A stretch of DNA of 64,000 bases from Cyanoderma ruficeps (lineage: Eukaryota > Chordata > Aves > Passeriformes > Timaliidae): the NCBI GenBank assembly GCA_008694505.1, contig VZDJ01000049.1:1766531-1830530 (forward strand), in the 5' to 3' direction. The position numbers and the translations under genes are program-made. Below, in pieces: positions 10,431-23,360 of the stretch (its first letter is position 1; the number at the start of each line of letters is the position of its first letter). The notes under the pieces were generated by a model. The model was not told the origin of the DNA, searched no databases, and saw only the letters and a list, made by a program, of their open reading frames with translations.

Positions 10431-11554
10431 CTATCGGCTTTTCCACACAAGGCTGCGAATGTTTTTAAGCAAATCATCTAAAATGGCTCCTCATGGCTCC
10501 TACTACAGTGCCACAAGAGAAGCTGTCCCTCGGGGTGCTCCCAGGAGGGTTTCCCACAGAACATGGAGCACACGGATCCCCATACTGGCTCGATGCATTT
10601 GGCCTTGTGGGATCGTTAATTACGTTAATTATGACAAATTCATTGGGGCGGAGTGACAGATCCCACTGTGAGTGTGTGATGACATCAGAAATCACCGAGC
10701 AGGGTTTTCCTGCTTGAACACCCAGATCCGAGCTATTCCTTCCCACAGCCAAGGCATTCATTACAGCAGTGTTTATACTCCTATCAATAGGAAGGTGTAG
10801 ATTTAGGAATTCCTAATTAATGCTTATGTTTATCCCATCTGCATTAGGCTGGAGAAGTCCCTCACAGGCTTCAAACTCACAGAAAGACTGACCCGTCTTG
10901 AAGCACTTAAAAATGGCCTTGGGATAAACTCATTTTAATTCCCTTCTTGAAACAAAAATCAGAATAAAATAAATGCAGATAAAAAATAACAAGCCCCCCC
11001 TTGCATTTCTCAAACCCAGCCTCACATTCAGGTTTAATTTTTACAAGCCACAAATGAGGGATTTTTTTAAACATTTGGACACAACGAACAAAAGGAATCT
11101 TTGAAACCAAAAGAGGAGAACAAAGAGCAAAAAACAACATTGTTCACAGAGGTTCTGCTGACCAGAGAATGATTTCTCAGCTGATCTGAGGGTGGGTGGC
11201 CGTGGACGAGGGGGTGGACCCGAATTTCCCCAGGGAGCGTGGGAGGAAGGGAAGGTGACCTCCAGGAATGACCTCCAGGGTGTTGTCAGGGTTTTATTGG
11301 GATCTTGGGTGTTCTGAGGCAGCACCAGGCTGCTCCAGGATGGCCCAGTCTGCTCCTAAGGAGTGAGCAGAATTCTCTCATCCCACACTATTAGTTTTGG
11401 AACCACCCAAAGCCGTGGTGGAGATCACCCTCTGTCCCATCGATCCCTTGCAGCTTTGAAATGACTTTTTTTCTTTTTCTTTCTCTCTCTTATTTCTCCT
11501 CTGGAGAAATTCAGAAGGGCTGGCAGTGACTGAAGAAGCCCACGTGCACAGACT
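10431..11554. other. Intron stretch, nothing recognised
   Basis: Mixed sequence between a tandem array and a CR1 tail. I see no gene, RNA or named repeat. Confidence 0.5.
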
Positions 11555-11635
11555 CCTGGAATAGTTTGGGACAGTGGAGGTGTCCCTGTGCAATGGAATC
11601 CAACCCAACCATTCCGGGATTCTGGGATTCTCCCC
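11555..11635 (+). mobile_element. Short CR1 3' tail
   Basis: GGGACAGTGGAGGTGTCCC followed by AACCATTCCGGGATTCTG matches the last roughly 80 bp of avian CR1 in plus orientation. It is very degraded. Confidence 0.6.
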
Positions 11636-12049
11636 GTGTCATCCCACTGACCCAAATCTCTCCTTTTCTCTTTAGGTTTTTCCCTCTCTTCTCCCCCCCT
11701 TTTCTCCCCCTCTATCATACTCTCTTCAAAGCCTTGGTGATTTGGGAGATGAAAACAATTGATCTCCCAAATTTCTCTGTTTTGACCCTTCTTCAGTGAG
11801 ATATTTACCACACAAAACATGATAAAATGAATATTAATAATGAAAACCAGCCACTTGCCCTGCTCTCTTTCTTTCCACGTCAAGTCCATTTTATCCCATA
11901 ACAAACAACTCCCATTTAACCTTCAAATGCCAAGGCATGAAAGGGAATTTTTTAAAAAGGAATAAAACGTAAGAAATTTTCTATCAATTTCTTCCAAAAT
12001 TATTCAAACATGGTTCAATTCCTATCACATCCTTTGAACCCACTAAACC

Positions 12050-12283
12050 AAATTTTGAGCCTTCTAAACCCCATTTTTGAACCTTCTAAAAAAGATTCTG
12101 AACCTTCTTAGAAACATTTTGAACCTTCTAAACTCCATTTGTGAACCTTCTAAACCCCATTTGTGAGCCTTCTAAACCCTATTTTTGAACCCTCTAAACC
12201 CCACATTTTGAACCTTCTAAACCCCATTTTTGAACCCTCTAAACCCCATTTTACAACCTTCTAAACCCCATTTTTGAACCATT
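12050..12283. repeat. 22-bp minisatellite, about 11 copies
   Basis: Unit approximates GAACCTTCTAAACCCCATTT with small length and base variation (ACCCTC/ACCTTC, CATTTTTG/CATTTGTG). Confidence 0.92.
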
Positions 12284-13770
12284 CTTGCTACTGTTGTGAG
12301 CTCTTTTATTAATCTGATCAAGCACATGTGTTTGCCTACCTATAAAAAGCTCAAAAATCAGATATATTGGGATTTTGGTGCCTTTTTTCCATTTTTCCCC
12401 CATTTCTGGGGCAGGACTGCAGTAAAAGATGCTGTTCCTTTAAACCAAAGTGAGGTTTGGAATCCCAGAGCGAGTGGATGCTTCTGGAAGCTGAAAATCC
12501 TGGGACACTGATGGCCAAACACATTCAAATGACAAACACGGCTCCTCCAAACGATAAGAAGCTCTGCTGATAAGAGTTCTCTTCAAAAAGATAACTCCCT
12601 CTCCCTGATTCTTTTCAGCCTGAAACTTTTGGAGCCTTAAACTAAAACCATCCTCCTGCATTTAGCGCCAGCAAAACATTCATTTAGTGGCTCAAATCCT
12701 CAAATATTCCGACAAGAAGGAAAATGCAGGGTTGCTGTGGGATAAGGGCTTTGCAGAAAATCCCACTGCGAGAGATCTCAGGTGCTTTATCCCCCCTGAA
12801 TATCTCAATTAATTGCTCCGAAAATAAAAGTCTGTTGGGTTAAGGTAAAGCAAAATAAAAAGCATCCACTGCTGTTAAAATGAAGGTTTCACTGGGAATT
12901 TCAGGAGCTGCTTCCTCGGAGACCTCCCCTTCCCCAACAACAACTTGTACCTAAACTTGTTATTTCTTCCTGACACGAAATGTGCCGATACGAAAAGAAA
13001 TTCAGCATAAATCAAAGCAGTTGGGGAGCGGAGGAACTGTCCCTGCTGTGCATTTCTGGGAGTGCTGAGTGGAACCGTGCAGGAAAGTGACCTTAAATCT
13101 GTCAAAGCTTCATTAGGGAACCCCCTGCAGGGCCATAGAGCAGGGAGCACCTCCTGGACATTCCCCAAAATCACAGGCATGGAAAAGGAAGCTGATTTCA
13201 GCTCCACGGAGAGGGGAGGAACGAAAAGGAGAATTCCAGAGTGTGTTTTTAGCAGGGGCATGATTGAATTGTGTAAGAAGAATAAACCATCCCAGCTGCT
13301 CTCCCGGTGATCCTGGCTCTGAGATTCCCTTGCCAGGAACACAACCTGCAGCCATTGTGTCACCTAAATGTCCCCAGAATGTCCCTTTTTCTGCCTGGGT
13401 GGAGTGAGAGGAGCGATGGCAAAGTGTGGCTTTGCTTTGATTTCTGGCAGGGACGGGTTCAGGCCCTGAACAATGGGGTCAAATGGATCAAATCCAAACA
13501 CGGATTTCCATTGAAAATCCACTTGAGACCAGCACACGTGCAAAGGTTAATTATGGTTAATTACAATTAATTGGCAGTTGGAGGGCAGATGGAATTTCAG
13601 TGGAAATGCCTGGTTATGGAGACAGGAGTTACCTCATCTCATTCCCTGTATCGAATTCAAGGGGATATTGGGAAGAAAGGAAATCTGGATGGTTCCTCTG
13701 ACTCATCTCCTGCTCCGAGATCCTCCCAGGGAATTGTGCCCCGAGGGAAACTTCTCAGGATGGCTCTGGA
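12284..13770. other. Intron stretch, nothing recognised
   Basis: Unique-looking sequence of average composition with no supported feature. Confidence 0.5.
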
Positions 13771-13779
13771 GTGACCTGA

Positions 13780-14165
13780 TGGCTCTTCCCTCTGCACTCC
13801 AGAGGGATGGAGCACCTTTCCTGCAGGGAAAGCCTGGGAGAACTGGGATTGTTCAGTGTGGAGAAGCCTCAGGGTGATCAAACTGTGACCTTGCAGTGCC
13901 TGAAGGGGCTCCAAGGAAGATGGGGAGAGACTTTGGACAAGGGATGGAGGGACAGGACACAGGGAATGGCTTTTCACTGCCAGGGAGCGGGGATAGGTGG
14001 GAAGAAATTCCTCCCTCTGAGGGTGGGGAGGTGCTGGAATGGAATTCCCAGAGAATTTCTGACTTCCCCATCCCTGGAAGTGTCCCCTGGATGGGGCTTG
14101 GAGCAACCTGGGATAGTGGAAGATGTCCCATGGCAGGGGTGGCACTGGGTGAGCTTTAAGGTCCC
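13780..14165 (+). mobile_element. CR1 LINE 3' fragment (~385 bp)
   Basis: The longest clear plus-orientation CR1 piece. It contains GATTGTTCAGTGTGGAGAAG, GACTTTGGACAAGGG, GAAGAAATTCCTCCCTCTGAGG, CCCATCCCTGGAAGTGTCC and GAGCTTTAAGGTCCC, in the order known for CR1. The usual octamer tail is not evident. Confidence 0.9.
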
Positions 14166-17100
14166 CCAGGAGTCCCCAAATCTACACAATTGCAGGAGTT
14201 TGTGAGGGAATGGTTCAGTGCCAGCAGCAAGCACAGCAAAATCCACGGAACTGCTTCCCAAAGGAAGAGTTTTCAGGAGTGGGCAATTCCAGATCTCTAC
14301 GACAATTCACTGTTTCGAGCAATACTAAAGAAGCCCTGGGCTCAAATGGGGTTTCTTTTCCAGCAGAATGTTATTGTTGGGTTTTATTCAATGTACAACT
14401 GAGTAATGGCTGAATAATCCAGAGAAAAAATCCTCCAGTGTCAGGGAACTCTTCCTAAACTGGAGCTGCCGAGTGCAGGAGCTCAAGGCAGGAGTCACAG
14501 ACGGGTGATGCAGACTCCTGCAAGGGACCAGCACTGGGGGAGGTCATCCCAAGGAATAACCGAGGCTGAATCACAGCCTCTGCCTGGTGGGAAATCTGCT
14601 GGAGTGCCACAACCCAGCCAAGAGGGAGAGGATCCCTCATTCCTGAAGGAATGGCTCCCTTTCCATCCCAATGTCGTCTGAAAAATACAAACATGGATTG
14701 AAACGGCGCCGTGGGCTCGAATTCCTGGTGGGATTAGTTCTGCTAAAAAACAAAAGGCCAGGAGAAATGAAATGCTATTTGCAGCACTTCCCAGCTGAAA
14801 TCCTGCTGAAGGCTTCGGGCAATTGCAGCAGGGAAGAGCATCCAATCTTTTCCTAAATAAATTCAGAGGAGGATTTGGCCTCTCAGCGCTGCTGAGAAGC
14901 TCCATCCCCTCCAATGAGGCTGGCAGTAAATATGCCACTTAAAAAAGAGCCTGAGCAGATCGCTGAGGATCTCCCCAAATCCCACACAGCTGGGAAACGT
15001 CTGCTCCAATCCCTCACTCTGCCCTCCGAAGGGTCATTTCGCTTCAGTTCCAGAAAGAAAAGAGATTTAGGGGGGAGCTGCAAATGTTTACATCATAACT
15101 GGCAGTGGGGTTTTTTTTGTGTGGGTTTTTTTTTTTTTTTNAGTTTGGCTCTTGTTGCCAGAGTAACGAAACACTGCTCCTACTGTCCCCGGCAGGATCC
15201 CATTAACTGGGAGAAATATGGATGGGGAAAACAAGCACGGAGGCACAGAGAAGTTCTAGGATTGCACAGCTCAGGAAAAGGCTTAAGGAAACGAATCTTC
15301 TCCCTCCTCCACTGGAATTCTGGAATGATGTCACCAGCTGGAGTTCCATCCATCAGGATCAGAAGTTCGTGGTGGCTTCAAAGGCAAAGCAGGAGGAGGA
15401 TGGCAGGAAAAAGCAGAGTGAGGAGCCTGAGCTATAAATCAGGAGCTGGAGAAAGTTCTAAGGCAGTGCTTGTCAATTAAAGAGCATTTAAAGGAGCAAA
15501 CTGTGCTCTGGAGAATTACCTGAACTACATTAATGAGTTTTTAACAGAAACTTGCACCAGAAAAAACACCAACCCCGCTCTGGACATGATTCATGGAAAA
15601 AAAATTCCCAAGGACAAGGAAAAGTGGAAACTTGACCCAAGTTAAAGAGCAGACTGGGTCCCTCAGGGTTTGTTCTCTTTAACAGCCCCACTCCTTTGGG
15701 AAGATGTTCCCTGATTTCCTGCAGGGAAGGAATCCACAGCCTGGAGCTGTCTGATGTCTTTAGTTTTCCTTTTCCACCCCAATCTCCTGACAGGAGTGAC
15801 AGAGCTCTGCTGAACGTGAGGAGTTCTCCGTGTTATTGGGGCTATTTCCACGTGGAGGGGGAATATGAATCCCAGAATTTCAGCTGAAAATAAACATATG
15901 GAAAGGCTGGGCTTTGGAATGAAAACCATATGAGAGAACACCTGCACTTCTCCAAACACTCCTACAAAAACTACAGGATGCTGGTAGGAAAGGAATTAAA
16001 ACACTCAACTCCAGCTCTAATCCTGGCTTTTATCTCCTAGGGAAAGTTCACGTCCAAGGAATCCAAAGGACCAGAAGTTTTATCTATTTTATTTCAATTA
16101 CTGGCACTGGGCAAGGTGAGTGTGGCCGTGGTGGTGACCAGAACTCGGAGCAGATGGGCTGGATATTAAAAGTGATCCATCATCTCCCTCCCTAGAAAAA
16201 TCATCTCTGATGTCCAAACCCTTTTCCTGAAGAAAAGCAATTAGGAAAGCTGATGGATTTCCTCCGTGGAGGTGGATGTTCCTCCACACAGCCGCTGTCG
16301 TTTTTAAAATATTGGTTTTTGATAGATTTAATAAGCTCAGAGCTGCACAAATCAGCACCCTGTGATTCCCAGCAGGGCTCACAGACAAAGCCATGAATTA
16401 TCTCAGTTTTCTGCACCTGAAGCCACCTCATTTCTGCTGGAATTCCACACGTGCTTCCCTTTCACCAAGGCACTAAGGGGACAAATGTTTCCAATCCCCT
16501 GCAGAAAAGCCTGGGGATTGGTGCTTCTCTCACACTTGCAGTGATGCAAATGCTCTTTTTCTAATTTCCAGCCGTAAAATAGAAACGAACCCTCAGAGAC
16601 TGTCAGTTTGTTTGACTAAGTCGTGTACTACAATTTCTGGGGCTGCACATGATGCTTTCCCAGTTTTGCACATGAATTCGTGATTCCTTGAATTAATTTC
16701 CCCCTTTATGGACTTGTCTGAAGTGGAACCCAGTAGCCTGACACGTAAGAACTGTACAAATCCTTCAAAAATGGGATTTGCCAATGACATTCCACACTGA
16801 GCCGGCAAATAAAGTCCTTTTTCTGGGAGGGATTTTTAAATTTTAATTTTTTTTTTTCTGCCTGCACGGGAAAGCACTCCCAGAGAAATTAGGATTTCAG
16901 CAGAGCACCAAAGCTCTGTTTCAAACGGGAACAAAGAGGAATAAGAAGGGATTTGTTTATCCACTGCACTTCCTGCATCGCTTCGAAAACTGCATCGAGT
17001 CATTCTAAAGCCATTAGGTAACACATCCACCCTGCTCTGCTATAAATCATTAAAATCTCTTTGCTTTGGGGGTGGAAAACAATTGGCACAGGCGTGGAGT

Positions 17101-20100
17101 GCCTGTTCTCCCCCGTGGATTAAACTCCAACCATATGTGAGTTGTCAGGGCAGTTTTACCCTTGCTGGGCTCTCGGAGGTTCTGTGCTCTGCTCACCCCT
17201 TTGTTCACCCTTTGTGTTCATTTTCCACTCCAGGCACACGCAGGGGATGGAATTACAGGAACCAGCCCATCTCTGAAGCCTCGGCTTTGCTGTAGAGCTC
17301 CAAGTTTCACCTACGTGGAGCTCCCAGCCATCCCTGGCCCGTGCTTGAACCTCTCTCTCCCATCCAGCAATAAATTTCTATTTTGCTACCAGCTGAGCCT
17401 CCGGGCCAGCCAAAGGTCTTTAATTCCCCTCTCCAGATTACATTTGCATACACGTTAAACTTTCCCAGCGTCATTTGCATGTTCGAAAAGGCGTTTTGGG
17501 AGCCCTCTCCATTTTATTTTGTTGTTTTTTTCTCTTGCAGTGTGAATTTGAAGCAGACATCAAGGAGAGCTCTGGACCCAAACCCCGTGTTTGCTCTGAG
17601 TCCACATCTGCTTTTCCCCAAGCCATTGCCAGTTCTGGAGCTCACTTTAATACCCAGCTGGGATAATGTAAAACGAGGATAGAACCTCGAGTGAAGGCTG
17701 GGAGCACATATTTGCGCTCAGGAATAGTTGTGTGCAGCCAGTTCTGCTTCACTCCTGTTCTACCCACCGAAATTTCGTCTCAACGAAGGGTAAAGGGGGG
17801 GGAAATCCCACCCCAAAGCAGGTCCTGTGCGTGTGTGTGGCCACACGAGTGGGAAGTGGAACTAAAGCTCACCAGAGCTGGATAAAATCCACTTTTAGAA
17901 GGTTAAAGTGCCTTATTTTTACAATCAACCCCTCAGTTTTGAAAGCAAAAATGTGTTTTTCTCCAAGCACCGAACACGGAATGTTCCCTGGGCTGCTGGG
18001 AATCCTCTCCCTCCACAACTCCAAACTTTCCTCTGTCTAACTCGTGGGAAGCCTGGTAAAGAAATGTTTTAATTCTTAGGACACTCCAACTATTGGAGTA
18101 GAGAAATGCTGGACAAAGAGAGCTGAATAAATGGAACAATTCTATAGAAACCATCATTTCTTGGCAGCTTTGGTGGCCCAAACATCCATCAGGAGTGGGG
18201 CAGCAATAAAAGTGATAACCTGATAAGGTTATCCCAAAAGCTGTGCAGGGGAAAGGAGCACAGGGAGCTCCGGCTGACAGGGATTTGTGGGATGGGGAAG
18301 GAGTTTTGAGAGTGTCAGTGAAAGTTCTTCCTCCTCCCAGCCCATTAAGGGATGAATTATTTTGATTTAGACGAGCGGGTTTTTTTTCCTTCACACATCC
18401 TCCAGCCTGAGCCTGACCGTGTCTGGCTGTTTATGGAGATGAGGAAAGGATGGAAATGGGTTCAGCACTGGAGGAAAAATCAAAACCCACCCACATTTGG
18501 CCTCGCTCGAGTCTGGTGCTGATACAAACGAGAGCATTTCCAGCCCTCACATGGATCCAGACGCTGCCTTGGGAGTGCGAAATGCCAAGATCCCGTTCAT
18601 GTGAGATTCCATCGAGCTCGTGCTCATAAAATGCAGTTTTTTCATTTCTAACACGGAACATGATGGGGGTTTGGGTTGTTTTGTTGGTTTTTTTTTTTTT
18701 TTCCTTAAAAATCCTGCGAAAAGTGTGGAAGTTCAGCGAAAGCAGCTCATGGAGAGACCCAGAGTGACCCTGGTGCCAGGTTCCTGCGGAAATTCCGGGA
18801 ATATTTCCCCACTGAATTCTCACCTGAAATATTCTGGGAATATTTCCTCCCTAAATTCACAATTTCTGCCTGAACGTGAGGTGGTTTTGCAGCCTGTTCT
18901 CCTCCTGGTACCAACATTTTCCTCTGGAGCAACCTGGGGTTGGATCCTGCCAGGATAGAACGGTCCCAGCGTAACAACTCCAAACTTTATCCCTCAAAAA
19001 TCACTTCCCAATGCCCCTTAAATCCAAGTTTCACACTTTTGAAGGAGAAAGGAGAAACGGGATTTAAGGAGAAGGAGGCAGTAAGTGCTATTTAAGCTTT
19101 TGTCATAACAAGGAGATAAAAGCACAGGAAAGAAAGGGATAAAAGACTCTCCAAGGAGACTTTCAGCTGACCGAGAATTCCCTCTGATCCTTTTATTTAC
19201 CTACTTGGAGCTTTTTCCTGAATGTATCACTTAGGAATCGGATCACACAAAGCACAAAGAAAGCCACTGTACAGTAAATAAGCCACAGAGGAGATAAGGC
19301 ATGAAACAACGCTGAAAAAGATCAATTTAATTTTTTTTCCTCCTTTTTATGTGCAGTCGGATTAAAAATCTTTAGGAATTCTCCATCCTAAAACTGGAAA
19401 AAAAAATAATAAAACACTGGACATCTCAGAGTATGGCTGGGCAGTGTTATAAGAAGAGTGATAAGAGTTAATAATTAGATTTAAAATGAGATTTTAAAGT
19501 TTAAGTGGGGGCACCCAGCAGGCAAAGAGGGAGCACGGGCACTTTTAAAAGGTTTGGGAGTCTCTGATTGTGAGAAATTTCGTGTTCCAAATCCATGGAA
19601 ATGAAAACTTCTGCCTATTTTCACCCTGGATGTGAGTGATCAGGGGTGAATTCCAGTGCTGGAGTGTCCAGAGAGATGGAGCAGGAGCTGGAGCCGACTC
19701 TGGAATCCCGTCCCACCCTCCTGGAGCTCCTCAGATCCCCCAAATCCACCTTCCCACGGGTTTTATAGGAACAAACCCCTGCCCTGCCCAGGGCTGCTCC
19801 TGCTCCACCTGCAATCCCAAATCTGTATTTTAAGGGATCACTGAGCCAACACTTTCCTTCTCCAGCCCGCTGAGGAGCTGATCTGAACCCAGGGAATGGA
19901 GTTCCCTGGGAACAATCCCATTCCCACTTTCCCCCTTGTGCTGCAGTTGAGTTTTTCCCTGTTTTCCCTGCTGGAACTCCTGCTCGGCAGCAGCAAATCC
20001 CAGCACTGCCCTGCCTGTGACCCGCTGAATGTGACATTAACACATCCCAAATGTCAGGGGGAATTCCAGGGAAAACCAGCTTTTCTGGGCCCAGCTCAGT

Positions 20101-20364
20101 GCCAGTCACAATGGGAATGATTTCATCCGAACCTCTGACAACTTCTGACATTTCCCCACCCGTGCAGCATTTTCCACTCCTGCCACTGGAAAAATTCCCA
20201 AATCCTGGGGACGTTCCCAGAGTCCCCCCCAGGCCGTGTCCAGTTTTATTTACAAAGAGCCCCTTTGAGAGCTTCAAACATTCCAGATCCCATTCCATGA
20301 AAAAGCTGCTGCTGCTGACATTCTGAGGGATTTCTAAAGTGTTGGAGCACAGGGAAATGCATAT
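14166..20364. other. 6.2-kb intron stretch, no supported feature
   Basis: Scanned on both strands; open frames are short and show no family resemblance. A poly-T run with one N lies at 15125-15141. A 225-codon minus-strand frame at 20298-19621 sits in a GC-richer patch and resembles nothing I know. Confidence 0.5.
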
Positions 20365-20700
20365 TGTATAATATATATCTTATAATATAATACAAGAATA
20401 TTATTCTATTGGTATATATAATATAATTTTTATATTTATTCTATATAGTATATATGTAACAGTATAATATACAGTACAAGAACATTTGCTTTATATAATA
20501 TTTTATATTTTTATTTTATAGAATATAAAAATTATAATGTAATTTATTGTATTATGCACCAGATAGAATAGTATTTCTTTTCAATAGAAAGAGGGTTATC
20601 TATTGGAGAATAATAATTATTTTTCCTATTACATAAGGAATTAGAATACATAATTTAATATACCACCTATATTATAGAACATCATGTTGTTCTATGCATT
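20365..20700. repeat. AT-rich tract
   Basis: Dominated by TATAATATA-like steps with occasional single G or C; no clean repeat unit. Such tracts are candidates for DNA unwinding or matrix attachment, which the sequence alone cannot prove. Confidence 0.8.
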
Positions 20701-23110
20701 TTATGGGAATTTTAATGAATGAAAAAACGGGAGAGAGAAACTGAGGGGTTCTTTTGCTCCTCCTTTACCTGACCCTGAGTTGGGAAGGAGTAAATCAAGA
20801 GTAAACCCCACCTGAGGTTTGCACCAATAATTAGCAAAGCTATAAAATAAGAAGCTTATTATTACTAACGAACACGTGCAAAACCATAAATTAATGAGCT
20901 TATTATTCCTAATAAACATTCCTTCTTCACACCAATAAGTGCAAGGATTAAAAGATAATAATCCAGTTTGACACTGGAAAAACCCCATCTGGAATTTCTG
21001 TTTTTTACCAACAAGGGAAGTTTGGGATTATTTGGATGCTGCAAATAAAAGCCCAAAGGGCTGAAAGCACTGAAAGGGGAGAAAGGTGCACGTGGAAATA
21101 CTTAACGTGGATAAATCCTTAATAATTCTACTAATGGCACAGGGAGAAACCTGGGAATGTTTCCACACAACACGTGGGAAGAGCGGATCCCGGCGCTCGC
21201 ACAGAAACATCCGTGAGGAATCCAAGAGTGAGGAGGAGAGCAGGGACAGAGACTCCACCAAAGGGATTAAGGGAGAAAATGAAAAGTTTGAACCCCCCTG
21301 GATACATCCAAAACGATCTCCAGGATAAAAATTCCAGCGGAATATGCAGCGCTTCAGGAAAAATAAAACACTGGAAGGCTGCACTGCCAAACGCTGCCGT
21401 CCCTGCACTTACACAAAACCCGGGATAAAAACCTCTCATTCCATGGTGAAGGTAAATCCGGGATTGTTCTCCAGGGAATGGGATTGCTGTCCTCATAAAC
21501 AGCTGAGAAAATCCACGGATGTGATGTGCAGGAAATATTAGGGTAAGATAATTCTGCAGGAGGGAGAACTCCGATTTATTTTTAATGTGCCGGAGTCTTT
21601 AAGGCTTAAAACAAGAGGGGGGAAAGTTCTGTAGGTAGAAACAATTTAAATAATTACGATAATTAAAAACTTGAGGAATTACATTTAGTTCTAAATGGAA
21701 ATTGTTAAGGCAAATAATTAATTTAAAATTTAAAGTCTTTATTCCTGCACAAACTTAAACCACTTGAGCAGCAGCCAATAGCGCAGGGAAAGCAACGTTC
21801 CCCTTCCAAAGCTTCCACTGGAATAGCTGAGACATCCCCAGAAAAATTGAAATAAATCATATTTATCACCAGAGGGGCAAAAAAGAGAAAGCAAACATCC
21901 ATTTTTCTTGTTTTTCCTGTGGCTGGAAATGAGATTTGAGCCTGAAAAGAACAAACAATTGCGGGTTCTCTGTCTAAATCTGTTTGTTCGCTGCCTGAGA
22001 ACTGGGGAAGGATTTTATCCAAGGAAAACAAAATCCTACCAAGCCAAAGGGTGAGGGAGCCTCGAGCCTGGGTGATGCTGAGGGTACAAATCATGTGCAA
22101 TTCCCTGGAAATAAAGAATTCATTTCTTTTACAGCCCAACATTTCTCACGCTTATCCCACATTTTCAACATTTCTGGCCCCGATCCCGCTCCGAGCCGGA
22201 GCACAAGTGGATTTTGGCCACCAAGGAGTCAAAGGGAGCAGGGCCAGGAGAGCCAAGGCAGGGTTAAAATCCTGATTTAGGACGTTTGGGAAGGGTGGGT
22301 GATTTTCCTTTCAAATTTAATTCGATAAAAATCGCTCGTAGACCTTAAAAGCAGGAAGAGAAATGAGTAATAAGCTGTTCATTCCCTCCGTTTTTCCAAG
22401 TTTTCACTCGCTCAGTGCTAACAAAAGGGAACGGTTCCCGAATCTCTTCACTAAATTATTGTGTCTGTTGGTCACTGACGACTCGAAGTGCTAAAAAGAT
22501 CAGATTTTAACAATTTCAGGGCAATTTTTTCCGACTGTGAAAAGTCCTGCTTTCAAATCCCTTCCCAGCACTATCGGCTGTTTTTATCAAAAGCCAGGAA
22601 TTTCCAACCAGGAATATTTCAGGGAGTTCATCTCACACCGCCGCCGTGATTTTTTTGTTTTTGTTTTTTTAATTTATGGGGTGGCAAAACGACCCCAAAT
22701 TCGTTGAAAACCGGCGGGGTTTTGAACGATCTGCCTAATGAGTGACTTAATTGTTGAGTAATTCCGTGGCTGCCGTCCCCTGCAATCCCAGGTAAATAAC
22801 AGGATCTGCCCCGATACGGAATGTTCCCGGGAAATGTCCAAGATTTGGGAAGCTGGCTCAGGATGAGCCGCGTGTTTGTGGAGACACGAGGCCGAGCGAG
22901 GACTTGGAGAAGGATCCCTCGGGGAGAAGCTGAGCTCAAGGAATGCTCAAAGGTTATGAAAGATCCGTTATGGAACGAATCCACCTGAATTTTTATTTTT
23001 TTTTTTAATGGAAAATGTAGAATTTGAAATGAATCTAAAGGAGGGTGGTGGGGTTTTGTTTTCCCGAGCGATCCCGTGGAAAGAAAGAATTTTGTGGAAA
23101 GCTGGGGAAA
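20701..23110. other. Intron stretch, nothing recognised
   Basis: Ordinary sequence with AT-rich patches (21640-21740) and no gene or named repeat. Confidence 0.5.
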
Positions 23111-23114
23111 CATC

Positions 23115-23360
23115 ACGATGACAAATGCAAAGCAAATAAAACCAGAGAGGATTTCAAAGCCTTGGGCAGATATTCCAAGGGAAAGACACTGAATCCCACT
23201 CCCAGAAATCCTTAAAGGCAAAAATGAAGAGGAAACACAAATGACAAATGCAAAGCAAATAAAACCAGAGAGGATTTCAAAGCCTTGGGCAGATATTCCA
23301 AGGGAGAGACACTGAATCCCACTCCCAGAATTCCTTAAAGGCAGAAACGAAGAGAAAACT
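23115..23360. repeat. 123-bp tandem duplication (two copies)
   Basis: Two adjacent, nearly identical units share GACAAATGCAAAGCAAATAA, CAGATATTCCAAGGGA and CACTGAATCCCACTCCCAGA. The unit length of 123 nt is divisible by three, so a minus-strand open frame runs through both copies and shows the same peptide twice; this is a by-product, not a gene. Confidence 0.95.

Noticed and set aside
19621..20298. 225-codon minus-strand frame
   Set aside because: Lies in a GC-richer patch where stops are rarer; composition is irregular and no domain is seen.
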